DNA of 64,000 nucleotides, taken from assembly GCA_026399025.1 (NCBI GenBank), contig JAPLRU010000099.1:54779-118778 (forward strand). The letters run 5' to 3'. Source of the stretch: Methylobacter sp. (GTDB lineage Bacteria > Pseudomonadota > Gammaproteobacteria > Methylococcales > Methylomonadaceae). The notes under the pieces are model-generated. The model was given only the letters and a program-made list of their open reading frames with translations, was not told where the DNA came from and did not search any database. The position numbers and the translations under genes were made by a program. Shown here piece by piece: positions 26,064 through 34,305 of the stretch. The first letter of the stretch is position 1; every line of letters begins with the position of its first letter.

Positions 26064-26491
26064 CGGACGTATCCGCTACCGGAGAAAGCCGAAGGACGGC
26101 TGAAGCCATGGCCGGCAAACAGCTCAAAAGCTTTTTCGACCCTCGAAAATCCAATCCATCCACGCCGCCTTAAACAGCTCCGGTTTCAAAAAAGTTTGAA
26201 GGCTCAACCGTCCTAAAAACGACCCAGCGACGCTATTCTAACGCAACTACTTTCTCCCCTGCGGCTTCTAAATCGGCTCCTGCTAGACACCCCCCTCAAT
26301 AAAAGCGAAAATGCCGATCAGCCACAAATAAACAATCTTCCAGTCGACCTAGCTACTCAGTAGGTAGGTCGAAAGATGGAACGCGGATACCGGTTTTCGG
26401 CACCGGCGTTCCATTGCCTTGAATAGCCGGGTAGTCATCAATCGATGAGCAAACCGACAATCGATTACTTTATCAAACAGAGAGTGAGGCA
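26064..26491. repeat. Intergenic region with two large hairpins
   Basis: No gene is seen in these 428 bp. A near-perfect palindrome at 26345-26371 has arms CGACCTA-CTAC and GTAG-TAGGTCG. A second at 26377-26413 has outer arms TGGAACGC and GCGTTCCA enclosing CCGG-rich sequence. The second matches GGAACGC-type repeats common in methylotroph intergenic DNA. Neither has a T-run. The kinase promoter presumably lies at about 26420-26480. Confidence 0.6.
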
Positions 26492-28465
26492 ATGTCTACT
26501 TCAATAAAAACGCCCTTCGCTCATGCGTCGCGTAAACTGATTTCGTCGTTACAGTCGTGGTCTCTAAGGCCTAGTAACGTCAACTCGAAACAAAAGCCAA
26601 ACCGATACTCCATCCCGCATTTCGATGCCGACAACGAACGCCTGTTTCGGCAAGAGCTTAAAATCGAAACCCTGAGCACCCTAAAAACCGTGTTATTGCT
26701 AGGTGCAAGCTGTTTTTTAGGCTTCATTGTTTTGGGTATAGTTAATGGCGGATTGTCAAAAGACGAAATCATCGGTTACTTATTAATAGTCATCACATTA
26801 ACCGTTTTATTTGTGATCTTGTATCGGCACCCTCAACCTGAAAGCCAAGTCAACTCAGTCGCTAAGCTCAGCGCAGTGCTATCGGTTATCGGCCTGAGCT
26901 GTATTTTGCTCACAGAGAACAATCCCGCTTTGTATGCAGAAATCTGGATCGGCTTATTGCCGATTTACTTCTTCATCTATGGGCAAATGTTCATGACAAT
27001 TACCGAAGCCTTGAAATTCGGCCTATTGGCCATGATCATCATGCCCCTGAGCGGTTACCTGATAGGCGTTGAAACGGCGGCGCTGATGCCGTCGATTATA
27101 ATACTGCTGATCGTCAACGCCTTCGGTTTCTGCACCCGCTGCCAACTGGAAGCCCATACCCGCAACTTGTTTCGGGAACGTCGTCAAGCCGAATGCATAT
27201 CGGCAGATAAGACCTTGTTTTTAAGACAGCTTAGCCACAACCTACGTCAGCCGTTACAGGCCTTGAGTTGTTACTCTTCGGTACTGGATGCCGGTTTCAC
27301 CAACCACTCCGCCCCCCATTTACATAATGTGGCGGTCAAACTGGGCGCGGCCGTAGATGATCTTAATAACGCCTTCAATCACATCCTCGACATCGCCAAC
27401 TTGGAAACCGGCCGGCAAATTCCGCAGCTGGCGGCAATCGACGTCAATATCCTATTGGCAACATTGGCAGACCGCTTCGCTCAGCAAGCCGCGAAAAAAG
27501 ACTTGAAGCTGAAAATCCACTTACGTTCGCAGCCGCCCTACACGGTATACAGCGATGCTTGCATTTTAAGCCAGATCATAAGCAACCTGATCGATAACGC
27601 CATCAAGTACACCGACAGCGGCTGGATAGTAATCGCCGCCGTTAAAACCCGCGACAACCGGCTCATGCTACATATACGCGACAGCGGTATCGGCATTGCC
27701 GATGAACTGCATGACGATATATTCAAAGAGTTTTTCCGTTGTCCCAAACATCAGACCGATGCAAAAACTAACGGTCTGGGCATCGGTCTGGCCTATGTAT
27801 TAAAGGCCATGGAATACTTGCCCGATCACAGTCTGCAAGTCCATTCGCGGCTGCATCAGGGTAGCGATTTCCAACTCTGCCTACCGGTCGTTGATACCGC
27901 ACAGCAACAACTTTGCGCCCAGCCCCTCCACTCCGGTTTTACCGATAGCTTCGTGTTTATCGTCGATACCGATCAACAGGTTTTGCAAGCGATGGCCGAA
28001 CAATTAAGCGCTTGGGGCTGTCTGGTACAAACCGCCGCCTGCAAAGCCGAAACCCTTGCCGCCCTGGCCGAAAACTTCAGAGCGCCCGACCTTTTGATCA
28101 CTGACTTCTATTTGAACGACAACGAAACCGCCCACGACATCATCGCCGCTGTCCAGGCCGACTGCGGGCCGGTGCCGACGCTAATCCTATCCTGCCACAA
28201 CATCCCAGCCGAAGACAGGGCAAAACTGCCGGAAAGCACGCTACTGCTGCGCAAACCCGCCGGCGGGGAAGTTTTGATGGGGATGATGGCGAAGGCAATG
28301 GGAACATGGTCAAGTGCCCGCCCTTTTTCCGTTGAAGATACCTATAGGAATGTAGATAAGCAGAGCAACGCAGGCGCAGCTGCCGAGAAGCTTGGAATGA
28401 AGGGAATAAAAAAATTCTCATACCTCGGTTGCGAAAACTCAACTCAAACGCCGTCGCAAATATGA
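26492..28465 (+). CDS. Membrane hybrid histidine kinase with C-terminal receiver
   Basis: This 657-residue protein has a cytoplasmic N-terminus, six predicted TM segments (about residues 68-215) with no sensor domain I can name, a HisKA box (FLRQLSHNLRQPLQAL, His near 252), and a HATPase with N box (IISNLIDNAIKYTDSG) and G boxes (IRDSGIGIA, NGLGIGLAYVL). A receiver domain follows near 487-600, with IVDTD, phospho-acceptor LLITDFYLND and LRKP. About 50 low-complexity residues follow the receiver. The LSHNLRQPL form of the H box is typical of kinases paired with LuxR regulators. Its likely partner is the convergent regulator downstream. The ATG follows GAGAGTGAGGCA. Confidence 0.88.
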   Translation: MSTSIKTPFAHASRKLISSLQSWSLRPSNVNSKQKPNRYSIPHFDADNERLFRQELKIETLSTLKTVLLLGASCFLGFIVLGIVNGGLSKDEIIGYLLIVITLTVLFVILYRHPQPESQVNSVAKLSAVLSVIGLSCILLTENNPALYAEIWIGLLPIYFFIYGQMFMTITEALKFGLLAMIIMPLSGYLIGVETAALMPSIIILLIVNAFGFCTRCQLEAHTRNLFRERRQAECISADKTLFLRQLSHNLRQPLQALSCYSSVLDAGFTNHSAPHLHNVAVKLGAAVDDLNNAFNHILDIANLETGRQIPQLAAIDVNILLATLADRFAQQAAKKDLKLKIHLRSQPPYTVYSDACILSQIISNLIDNAIKYTDSGWIVIAAVKTRDNRLMLHIRDSGIGIADELHDDIFKEFFRCPKHQTDAKTNGLGIGLAYVLKAMEYLPDHSLQVHSRLHQGSDFQLCLPVVDTAQQQLCAQPLHSGFTDSFVFIVDTDQQVLQAMAEQLSAWGCLVQTAACKAETLAALAENFRAPDLLITDFYLNDNETAHDIIAAVQADCGPVPTLILSCHNIPAEDRAKLPESTLLLRKPAGGEVLMGMMAKAMGTWSSARPFSVEDTYRNVDKQSNAGAAAEKLGMKGIKKFSYLGCENSTQTPSQI

Positions 28466-28486
28466 GCTTTCTACCTACAGGCAAGG

Positions 28487-28561
28487 CTTAACCCCGTTCA
28501 CCTTGAGCCTTTCGGCTATACTCAGGAAGGGCGCTTGATCGAAGAATGGAAGGTTAAACCT
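28487..28561. repeat. Degenerate GTTCACCTTGAGC / CTTGTCGAA-type repeat
   Basis: The sequence CCCGTTCACCTTGAGCC is followed by TTCGGCTATACTCAGGA and GCTTGATCGAAG. It is a decayed copy of the widespread proteobacterial CGTTCACCCTGAGCTTGTCGAAG palindrome. It lies between the convergent kinase and regulator genes. A related copy is at 33142-33250. Confidence 0.5.
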
Positions 28562-28567
28562 TAGCCT

Positions 28568-29251
28568 TCAATTTCCCACCTCCGGCCGCCCGAACACAAT
28601 CCCCTTCTCAAATACCTTAACCAACAACTCCGTCCGCCGCACTACAGCAAACTTCTGAAAAATCGGCCGCAGATGATTTTTGACCGTCTGTTCCTCAATC
28701 CCCAACTTGCGGGCAATTTCCTTATTGCATAGGCCTTGCACCAACCAACCCAATACCTCGAACTCGCGCGGGGTCAAACCCAAACCAGCCGGATTAGATA
28801 CCGGCCAAATCCCAATATCGGCGGTCTTCTCCGATAAGCTAGACTCTCTCACCGCTTGCGGCCCCACTACCGAAGCCGGCAAATACACCCGCCCGGACAA
28901 CACATCCCGCAATGCTAGGGCAAACGCCTGCCGCGACACCGTCTTGGCAATAAACCCCATCGCCCCCAGCCGCAACGCCTCAAACACCAGTTCCCTGTCG
29001 TCCAAACCGGAAAACATCGCCACGCACAAATTCGGAAACTCCCGGCGCAACTCCGCCAACCCCGTCAGCCCATCCTTACCCGGCAACTGAATATCCAGTA
29101 ACACCAGATTCAGCGGCGTATCGCGAACAATCACCAAACCCTTGTCAAAGCTTTCCGCTTCGAATATCTGCAACTCGGGGAATATCTGCTTCAACAAACA
29201 GGCAACACCCTCGCGGGCGCAGAAATGGTCGTCTATTAGGAGGATGTTCAT
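28568..29251 (-). CDS. LuxR/NarL family response regulator
   Basis: This is a two-domain regulator of 227 residues. The receiver has ILLIDDH, phospho-acceptor Asp53 in LVLLDIQLP, and K in FIAKTV. The C-terminal LuxR HTH reads LTPREFEVLGWLVQGLCNKEIARKL then IEEQTVKNHL. A linker of about 30 residues joins them. Being convergent with the hybrid kinase, with about 100 bp between, it is the obvious phosphotransfer partner. Its target genes are unknown; the divergent cluster at 29.6 kb is a candidate because its promoter region is shared. Confidence 0.92.
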   Translation of the reverse strand: MNILLIDDHFCAREGVACLLKQIFPELQIFEAESFDKGLVIVRDTPLNLVLLDIQLPGKDGLTGLAELRREFPNLCVAMFSGLDDRELVFEALRLGAMGFIAKTVSRQAFALALRDVLSGRVYLPASVVGPQAVRESSLSEKTADIGIWPVSNPAGLGLTPREFEVLGWLVQGLCNKEIARKLGIEEQTVKNHLRPIFQKFAVVRRTELLVKVFEKGIVFGRPEVGN

Positions 29252-29595
29252 GGGTTTAGAGAGTCAAGGTTGGAGTATTACCGTATTGTACTGGGGATTG
29301 GTTGATTAGCAGTACTTTGGTACTGGTACAGAAGAGAGTAGTTATCTGCTTAGGTTACCGTGTAATATCATTACGCGATAACAATGAAGTGTTAGTTTTG
29401 ACGCGATTTTTTAAAATCAATGGAATCAATCGAGTTTGACCGCATTATTGATTCTGTTGGTGCCCGATGCTATGAGAAAAACTAAAATCCGTCGCTATAA
29501 ATATCGATCATAAACAACATGTCCGATCTACACGGCTTAAATTCACACTTTGTAGAATAGTAGCTGAAACACAACTAACCACGAGGATGACGATT
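29252..29595. other. Intergenic region between the response regulator and lipoprotein genes
   Basis: These 344 bp separate divergent genes. They contain a 21-codon open frame (29420-29485) of doubtful reality and a short repeated tract of GTACT/AGTAC (about 29300-29330: TATTGTACTGG, GCAGTACTTTGGTACTGGTAC). The latter includes overlapping palindromes and could be a regulator-binding site. No strong -35/-10 pair was found. Confidence 0.4.
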
Positions 29596-30663
29596 ATGAA
29601 ATATACCGCAACATTTCGGCAGAAAATAGCTTGGTTGTTTTTACGATGGCTTGCTCCAGCCATCGTATTTGCACTACTCGCCGGGTGCGCTTCGGTAAAC
29701 CCAGAACCTTTTGCCAAATACCGTAGCGCTGTGCAAGAGGCACACTCGGGGATTGATGCTGTAATGTCAAGCAACTACAATTGGACGCGCTCAGGGTTTA
29801 TCGACGAATTTTCCAGCAACCCAGAGCATAAGTTTTCTGAACTGTTGATTCAGCCTAGCACGGACTATGGCTGGTCATTCCCAAATCCTACTAATGATTT
29901 AAAGAAGCAGACTCAGATTCGTCTTGCACAACTGAACCCGGATTTTGCCAAGTCTGATGATGCCAAGTCAGCCGACCTGAACCTTCCCGTTTTTTTAAAG
30001 GTAAAACAGATAAGGAGTGGTCTTGCACAACTGAACACGGCATTTTCCGAGTATGCCGACCTATTAGCCAAGCTGGCTGGCAACGATCTAGTGAGCGCGG
30101 CAGCATTTGACCTGTTAGCTAAGGATCTCAATCAGAATACAAGAGATGCAGTGAAATCACTCCAGATAACGGCTCCGCCAGAAGGAATTGCAATTTTCTC
30201 CACGGCGGCGAGTGAGGCCGCCCGCTTGTACATTGAAAACAGGCGTCAGAGTAACTTGATAGAAGCAATCACGAGTAACCAGCAAAATGTAATCAATTAT
30301 TCGGATCTTTGCGTATCCCTGCTTCACACGATTCGTGGCAACATCAAGGCATACTATGTCGACCGTGCAGAACCGATTAAGATCGCTTGGAACTCAACAA
30401 CCGGAGAAAAGCGTCAAAAGAATACAGAAGCTATGTTAAACCTTAACGAGCAATATGCCGATGCCATGCGCGTCCTTCAGGAACTTGAAACAGCCTACAG
30501 TACATTACCAGATGCCCACGCCGATCTAGCGAAGGCGATTGAAAAACCAGAACAAGATATTAAAGGCGTCCAGAAGCTTTACGCTTCCGCAAAGCGACTC
30601 CAAAAACTCTATGAGGCGTTGAAAAATACCGAAGAGAAAGCGACTAAAACAGAAAAACCATAG
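29596..30663 (+). CDS. Uncharacterised lipoprotein with long helical body
   Basis: The N-terminus is a lipoprotein signal: basic residues, hydrophobic AIVFALLAGC and the lipobox Cys near residue 31, so it should be anchored in the outer or inner membrane. The remaining ~320 residues are mainly amphipathic helix with charged heptads, especially at the C-terminus (KLYASAKRLQKLYEALKNTEEKA). I recognise no domain. I chose the ATG at 29596 with GAGG 9 nt upstream rather than the ATG at 29587, which touches the GAGG. It lies 9 bp before a second small helical gene, which indicates co-translation. Confidence 0.7.
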   Translation: MKYTATFRQKIAWLFLRWLAPAIVFALLAGCASVNPEPFAKYRSAVQEAHSGIDAVMSSNYNWTRSGFIDEFSSNPEHKFSELLIQPSTDYGWSFPNPTNDLKKQTQIRLAQLNPDFAKSDDAKSADLNLPVFLKVKQIRSGLAQLNTAFSEYADLLAKLAGNDLVSAAAFDLLAKDLNQNTRDAVKSLQITAPPEGIAIFSTAASEAARLYIENRRQSNLIEAITSNQQNVINYSDLCVSLLHTIRGNIKAYYVDRAEPIKIAWNSTTGEKRQKNTEAMLNLNEQYADAMRVLQELETAYSTLPDAHADLAKAIEKPEQDIKGVQKLYASAKRLQKLYEALKNTEEKATKTEKP

Positions 30664-30672
30664 GATTGATAC

Positions 30673-31020
30673 ATGAAACCTACAGAAAAGAACCTTTTGC
30701 TGGACGCCCTGAGCGTCTCCTACAACCGCACTAATTATTTGAAGGCGCTTTGTGAAGAACAGGCTCTAACGGAAGAGGCTGGACAACTTGACCGCCGCAA
30801 GGCGCGGCTCAAGCTTGAAATCGACGGACTTTTGCATGACTTGTACGATAATTGGATTGGCGACGCTAAGACTTTGAATGGACAACTGGATGAATCCAAC
30901 AAGGCTGTCGATAAGGCCGTCAAAGACATTGAACAGAAGGTCAAAACTGCCGAGAATGTCGTCAAAGCCATCGGCTACATCGACGACGTAATTAAGATCG
31001 CAGCTGGTCTCGTACTATAA
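30673..31020 (+). CDS. Small coiled-coil protein, unknown function
   Basis: This is a 115-residue protein with no signal peptide. The central part is highly charged helix (LDRRKARLKLEIDGLLHDLY, then DESNKAVDKAVKDIEQKVKTAENV). A hydrophobic-leaning C-terminal segment of about 20 residues (KAIGYIDDVIKIAAGLVL) could bind a membrane or partner. It lies 9 bp after the lipoprotein gene, so the pair probably forms an extended helical complex. No family is recognised. Confidence 0.65.
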   Translation: MKPTEKNLLLDALSVSYNRTNYLKALCEEQALTEEAGQLDRRKARLKLEIDGLLHDLYDNWIGDAKTLNGQLDESNKAVDKAVKDIEQKVKTAENVVKAIGYIDDVIKIAAGLVL

Positions 31021-31379
31021 CCCCAACACTTGATGCCCTGTGTTGTTTATTGGGATCGAAGCGTAACAGGGTTTGCCCCCCGCCACTGACGTTTTGTAAA
31101 TTAGTGAGGTCTTCAAACAATCCGGTCGGGATTGCAAAAAGTCGTAAGGATTCGCAGTGTTGTTACGGCATATGGCGGAATTGCATCAAATCGAATTTCC
31201 CGACCAGCCGAGGCCGACTACTGAGAGTTCACCACTGGTCGTTAGACAGGTCGGGCAACAGCTTTTCATTGCCCGACTTTAGCTTTAGCATCCGAGAATA
31301 AAATGGGGCCGGTACAAAGACTGGGATGGACATGAACAACATGCCCAAAAGTAATTTATACAATCCAAAGGTATTTACA
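31021..31379. other. Gap between the two halves of the uncharacterised cluster
   Basis: These 359 bp contain no convincing gene. A strong hairpin lies at 31250-31277 (listed separately). A second, smaller one is AATCC-ggtc-GGGATT at about 31120-31134. The gap divides the cluster into two pairs, each with a 9-11 bp internal spacing. Confidence 0.4.
31250..31277 (+). terminator. Hairpin with weak T-rich tail, possible terminator
   Basis: GTCGGGCAA (31250-31258) pairs perfectly with TTGCCCGAC (31269-31277) around a 10-nt loop and is followed by TTTAGCTTTAG. It may end the lipoprotein/coiled-coil transcript. The T-run is interrupted, so confidence is moderate. Confidence 0.4.
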
Positions 31380-32159
31380 ATGAAAAACATAAACAACCTA
31401 GCCTTCATCCTAGGCACAGTCTTATTGATTGGCCTACCGATTTACTTGGTAAACGCTGAAGGCAGTGAGCACATTCTACTAGCCATAAAATTTGCCGCTT
31501 ATATCTCACTTGCGGCGCTTTTAGTCGGATCGTATATTCTCCTGCAGGATGACAACGCCCTGCGTGACTCATCCGAACTTGTCAAAAATAAGCCGTACAG
31601 TTTTGCGCGTGTGCAGATGTGGTGGTGGACGATGATTATTCTCGGTTCTTTTCTCGGTGTTTATGCTGTATCCGGCAACAAATGGGAGATTAACGCCACC
31701 TGTCTCATACTTCTAGGCATTAGCAGTGTAACAACTGCCGGTGGCCGCATGATCGACAACTCACAAACAAACGATCCCAGCGTAACACGCCATCAGGATG
31801 GACACCCTTCCGAAGGCTTTGTTACAGACATTCTTTCTGATGAAAACGGTTTGAGCATTCACCGTTTCCAGGCACTGATTTTCAATGTGGCCTATGGGCT
31901 TTCTTTCCTTGTTGAAGTCTTCTCGAATGCCAATCACGGCCAGTTTCCCTCTTATGAAAATCCTGTTCTGGGCCTGCTCGGACTAAGTTCGAGTACTTAT
32001 GTTTACATGAAAATGAATGAAAGCCAGAGCACACAGCCTGTAAAACCGACGAACGTCACTACACCGCCCCTGTCTGCTCAACCCGTTGCGGGTTCGACCA
32101 TTCAAAACGACGAACTACTTGACGTGGACGATAACGCCGATCACTCTGCTGATAACTAA
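31380..32159 (+). CDS. Multi-pass membrane protein with internal repeat, unknown function
   Basis: This is a 259-residue protein with about six TM segments and a hydrophilic C-terminal tail (about residues 220-259, Pro/Thr/Asp-rich). Two halves resemble each other. ARVQMWWW... ends in LILLGISSVTTAGG (about residues 74-125), and HRFQALIF... ends in VLGLLGLSSSTYVYM (about 160-215). Both have R-x-Q at the start of a helix and an LG-I/L-SS-x-T motif at its end. I know this pattern only from uncharacterised membrane proteins. I chose the ATG at 31380 with AAAGG upstream; an ATG at 31326 would add 18 polar residues. It is 11 bp before the peptidase-like gene. Confidence 0.68.
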   Translation: MKNINNLAFILGTVLLIGLPIYLVNAEGSEHILLAIKFAAYISLAALLVGSYILLQDDNALRDSSELVKNKPYSFARVQMWWWTMIILGSFLGVYAVSGNKWEINATCLILLGISSVTTAGGRMIDNSQTNDPSVTRHQDGHPSEGFVTDILSDENGLSIHRFQALIFNVAYGLSFLVEVFSNANHGQFPSYENPVLGLLGLSSSTYVYMKMNESQSTQPVKPTNVTTPPLSAQPVAGSTIQNDELLDVDDNADHSADN

Positions 32160-32170
32160 AAGAGGTCGCC

Positions 32171-33082
32171 ATGCAATATATAATCACAGCAACCACCCTT
32201 AATCTACGCAATGGCCCTTCGCTTAACGACGCCATCGTCGGCTCGCTACTCAACGGACAGGCTGTTGATGTTACCAACAACAGCAATCCCGATTGGTGGT
32301 TTGTATCAGCCATCGTAAACGGCAACACTATCAATGGTTACGTTGCTTCCCGTTACCTGCGCGAAATACCTGTTTTAACAGCACAGCAGTTAAACCCTCA
32401 CGGCGTGACCGCTGTACATTATGCGAAGTCTCCCGAATCAAACAGAGCGTCGATTAATGCTCGCCACGCACCGCTCAGTGAGGCCAATCTCCCTCAACGC
32501 AATATCGGTGCTGGAGCGACGCCGGCAACGAAAATTACCGATGTGTATACCATCGTGAATTTTCTGGATGTAGTGAACAGTGCTCGCTATCAACCAACGA
32601 AATCGACGTACTGCAATATTTACGCTTACGATTTTTGCTATCTAGCTCAAGCTTACTTGCCACGCGTTTGGTGGACATCCAAGACATTGATGGAGTTTGC
32701 TAAAACACCCGGCTATAACCCAACTCCAGCCTATGGGAAAAACGTCGAAGAATTGAATGCCAATGCCCTTTATAACTGGCTCGACGAATGGGGTGACGAT
32801 TTCGGTTGGGTGCGCACCTATGATCTCACCGACTTTCAAGGCAAAGTGAATGACGGGCGAGTCGGCATCATCTGCGCAAAGCGGCGTGATTTATCCAGAT
32901 CAGGACACATTACCTGCGTAGTGCCGGAAGCTAATGGTTTTGTCGCTCACCGCGAGGGTGTAAAAGTGATAGCTCCTTTACAAAGCCAAGCGGGGAGCAA
33001 GAATAAGAAATTTTTTTCCGAAGATTGGTGGGTTAGATTGGCAAAGGTATTCAGTAATAGCGGTTATTGGTATCACGATTGA
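32171..33082 (+). CDS. SH3b-domain protein with Cys/His peptidase-like core
   Basis: This is a 303-residue protein. Residues 1-65 form a bacterial SH3 domain (TTLNLRNGPSLNDAIVGSL, PDWWFVS, GYVASRYL), a cell-wall-binding module. After a linker, residues about 125-303 contain a Cys in STYCNIYAYDFCYLA, a His in SGHITCVVPE and a later Asn/Asp-rich segment. This layout suits a papain-like (NlpC/P60 or CHAP-like) amidase. Paired Trp motifs (PRVWW, EDWW) are notable. There is no signal peptide, so export would need another route or lysis. A peptidoglycan-acting role is inference. It follows the membrane protein by 11 bp. Confidence 0.65.
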   Translation: MQYIITATTLNLRNGPSLNDAIVGSLLNGQAVDVTNNSNPDWWFVSAIVNGNTINGYVASRYLREIPVLTAQQLNPHGVTAVHYAKSPESNRASINARHAPLSEANLPQRNIGAGATPATKITDVYTIVNFLDVVNSARYQPTKSTYCNIYAYDFCYLAQAYLPRVWWTSKTLMEFAKTPGYNPTPAYGKNVEELNANALYNWLDEWGDDFGWVRTYDLTDFQGKVNDGRVGIICAKRRDLSRSGHITCVVPEANGFVAHREGVKVIAPLQSQAGSKNKKFFSEDWWVRLAKVFSNSGYWYHD

Positions 33083-33141
33083 GCTGCAATCATTTGGAAG
33101 CAATCTAGCTGCAAAAAAATAAGTATTCTATCTACAGAAAC

Positions 33142-33250
33142 AGTTCCCCTACTTGCACTAATCCCTTCGGCTATGCCCAGAAGAAGCCTTGTCGAAAGGT
33201 AAATTGTTTAGTCGTTCATGGTTCGACGACTCACACGAACATGAACGACT
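33142..33250. repeat. CTTGTCGAA repeat and hairpin
   Basis: AGTCGTTCATG at 33210-33220 pairs with CATGAACGACT at 33240-33250, extended inward by TTCG/CGAA with one bulge. It is preceded by CCCTTCGGCTATGCCCAG and GCCTTGTCGAAAGG, a second decayed copy of the element at 28487. It lies between the peptidase-like gene and the BON gene and could act as a bidirectional transcription barrier. Confidence 0.6.
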
Positions 33251-33261
33251 ATTTCCTTAAA

Positions 33262-33564
33262 TTATTTTACAATCAAACTATTATTAACCGATTTAACCCC
33301 TTTAACCGTGCTTGCCAGCTGCGCCGCTCTGGCAACTGCATTAGCCGAGTCTACAAACCCGCTTAGCTGCACCACACCCTTGTAAGTTTCAACGTTGATT
33401 TGCAGCATTTTAAGTTTGGAGTCGCCCAGTATCGATGTTTTGACTTTGGTGGTCAGGGCAAAATCATCCAGGTATTCCCCGGTGCTTTCATGGGTAGGCC
33501 CTCCGGCACAACCGGCAATTAACATTGCTAATAAAAAACCTGTTATTAATTTGAGCTTACTCAT
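33262..33564 (-). CDS. BON-domain lipoprotein
   Basis: This is a 100-residue envelope protein with lipobox LIAGC (Cys near residue 19) and one BON domain (FALTTKVKTSILGDSKLK, then VVQLSGFVDS and VKSVNNSLIVK). BON domains bind membranes or phospholipids; single-BON lipoproteins like this one are usually stress-related (OsmY/DolP-like). It stands alone, convergent with the cluster to its left. Confidence 0.85.
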   Translation of the reverse strand: MSKLKLITGFLLAMLIAGCAGGPTHESTGEYLDDFALTTKVKTSILGDSKLKMLQINVETYKGVVQLSGFVDSANAVARAAQLASTVKGVKSVNNSLIVK

Positions 33565-33789
33565 AATGTTTAACCTTTATTGTTTTAAATAATGTCAGTT
33601 TAAAAACGCTTATTGCTTGCGTTAAATTCCAGAATTTATGGATTATTTAGATGCAGAGTTCAGTCTAATTTCGGAAAAAATATTTTATGTGACCTGTATG
33701 ACGATAAATGCATCAATTTGCGTGCCTTTATAATAGGTCAGAAACTAAACCATCGCCACCTTGAAAAGCCGAGTTCGAGTCCGGCAAAA

Positions 33790-34305
33790 TTAGTTCAGCA
33801 AAGGTGCAATTACTTCCTCTATTTGCTCTTTGGAAAACTCCCCCGGATGCCGGTGTAGGATCTGTCCCTGCTTGTCAACCACAAGCGTATAGGGAACCGC
33901 ATCGACATTATTGCCCAGTTGATGAGCCAAGCTAATGCCGTTATCGCCGCCCAATAAAATCGGGTAATTGATTTTGCCTGCGGCGCTGTACTCGGCAACC
34001 GGCGCCCTATCCTCTAAAGCGATACCGATAAACTGCACACCTTGGGCCGCATAATGCTCTTGCAAGGCAATAAAATCGGGAATTTCCTTCAGACAGGGCG
34101 GGCACCAAGTGGCCCAAAAGTTGATCACCAATACCTTGCCCCGCCATTCTGAAATATTGTGCTGACGCCCCGACAGGTCGGGCAGGTTAAACTCGGGTAA
34201 AGTGCCAATAACATTCTTTTCAACGGCTGGAAAAAGGTGCCGGGCGGTGATACCCAAACCCAGCGCGATCAGCGCGGCAATCATAATCAGGCCTGTTTGT
34301 TTCAT
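33790..34305 (-). CDS. TlpA/ResA-like thioredoxin, membrane-anchored
   Basis: This is a 171-residue periplasmic thiol-disulfide oxidoreductase with an uncleaved N-terminal anchor (LIMIAALIALGLGI). The active site WATWCPPCLKEIPDF is near residues 68-82; the CPPC form suggests a reducing role. A cis-Pro follows in VDAVPYTLVVDKQG. It overlaps dsbD by 4 bp. DsbD should supply its electrons, so the pair probably serves cytochrome c maturation or repair of periplasmic thiols. Confidence 0.88.
   Translation of the reverse strand: MKQTGLIMIAALIALGLGITARHLFPAVEKNVIGTLPEFNLPDLSGRQHNISEWRGKVLVINFWATWCPPCLKEIPDFIALQEHYAAQGVQFIGIALEDRAPVAEYSAAGKINYPILLGGDNGISLAHQLGNNVDAVPYTLVVDKQGQILHRHPGEFSKEQIEEVIAPLLN

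Noticed and set aside
29420-29485. A 21-codon open frame before the lipoprotein gene
   Set aside because: It has no ribosome-binding site and no family pattern; it could be a gene remnant but this cannot be supported.
33613-33858. Plus-strand open frame between the BON and TlpA genes
   Set aside because: Its 3' third is antisense to the tlpA-like gene and the rest has no coding signal.
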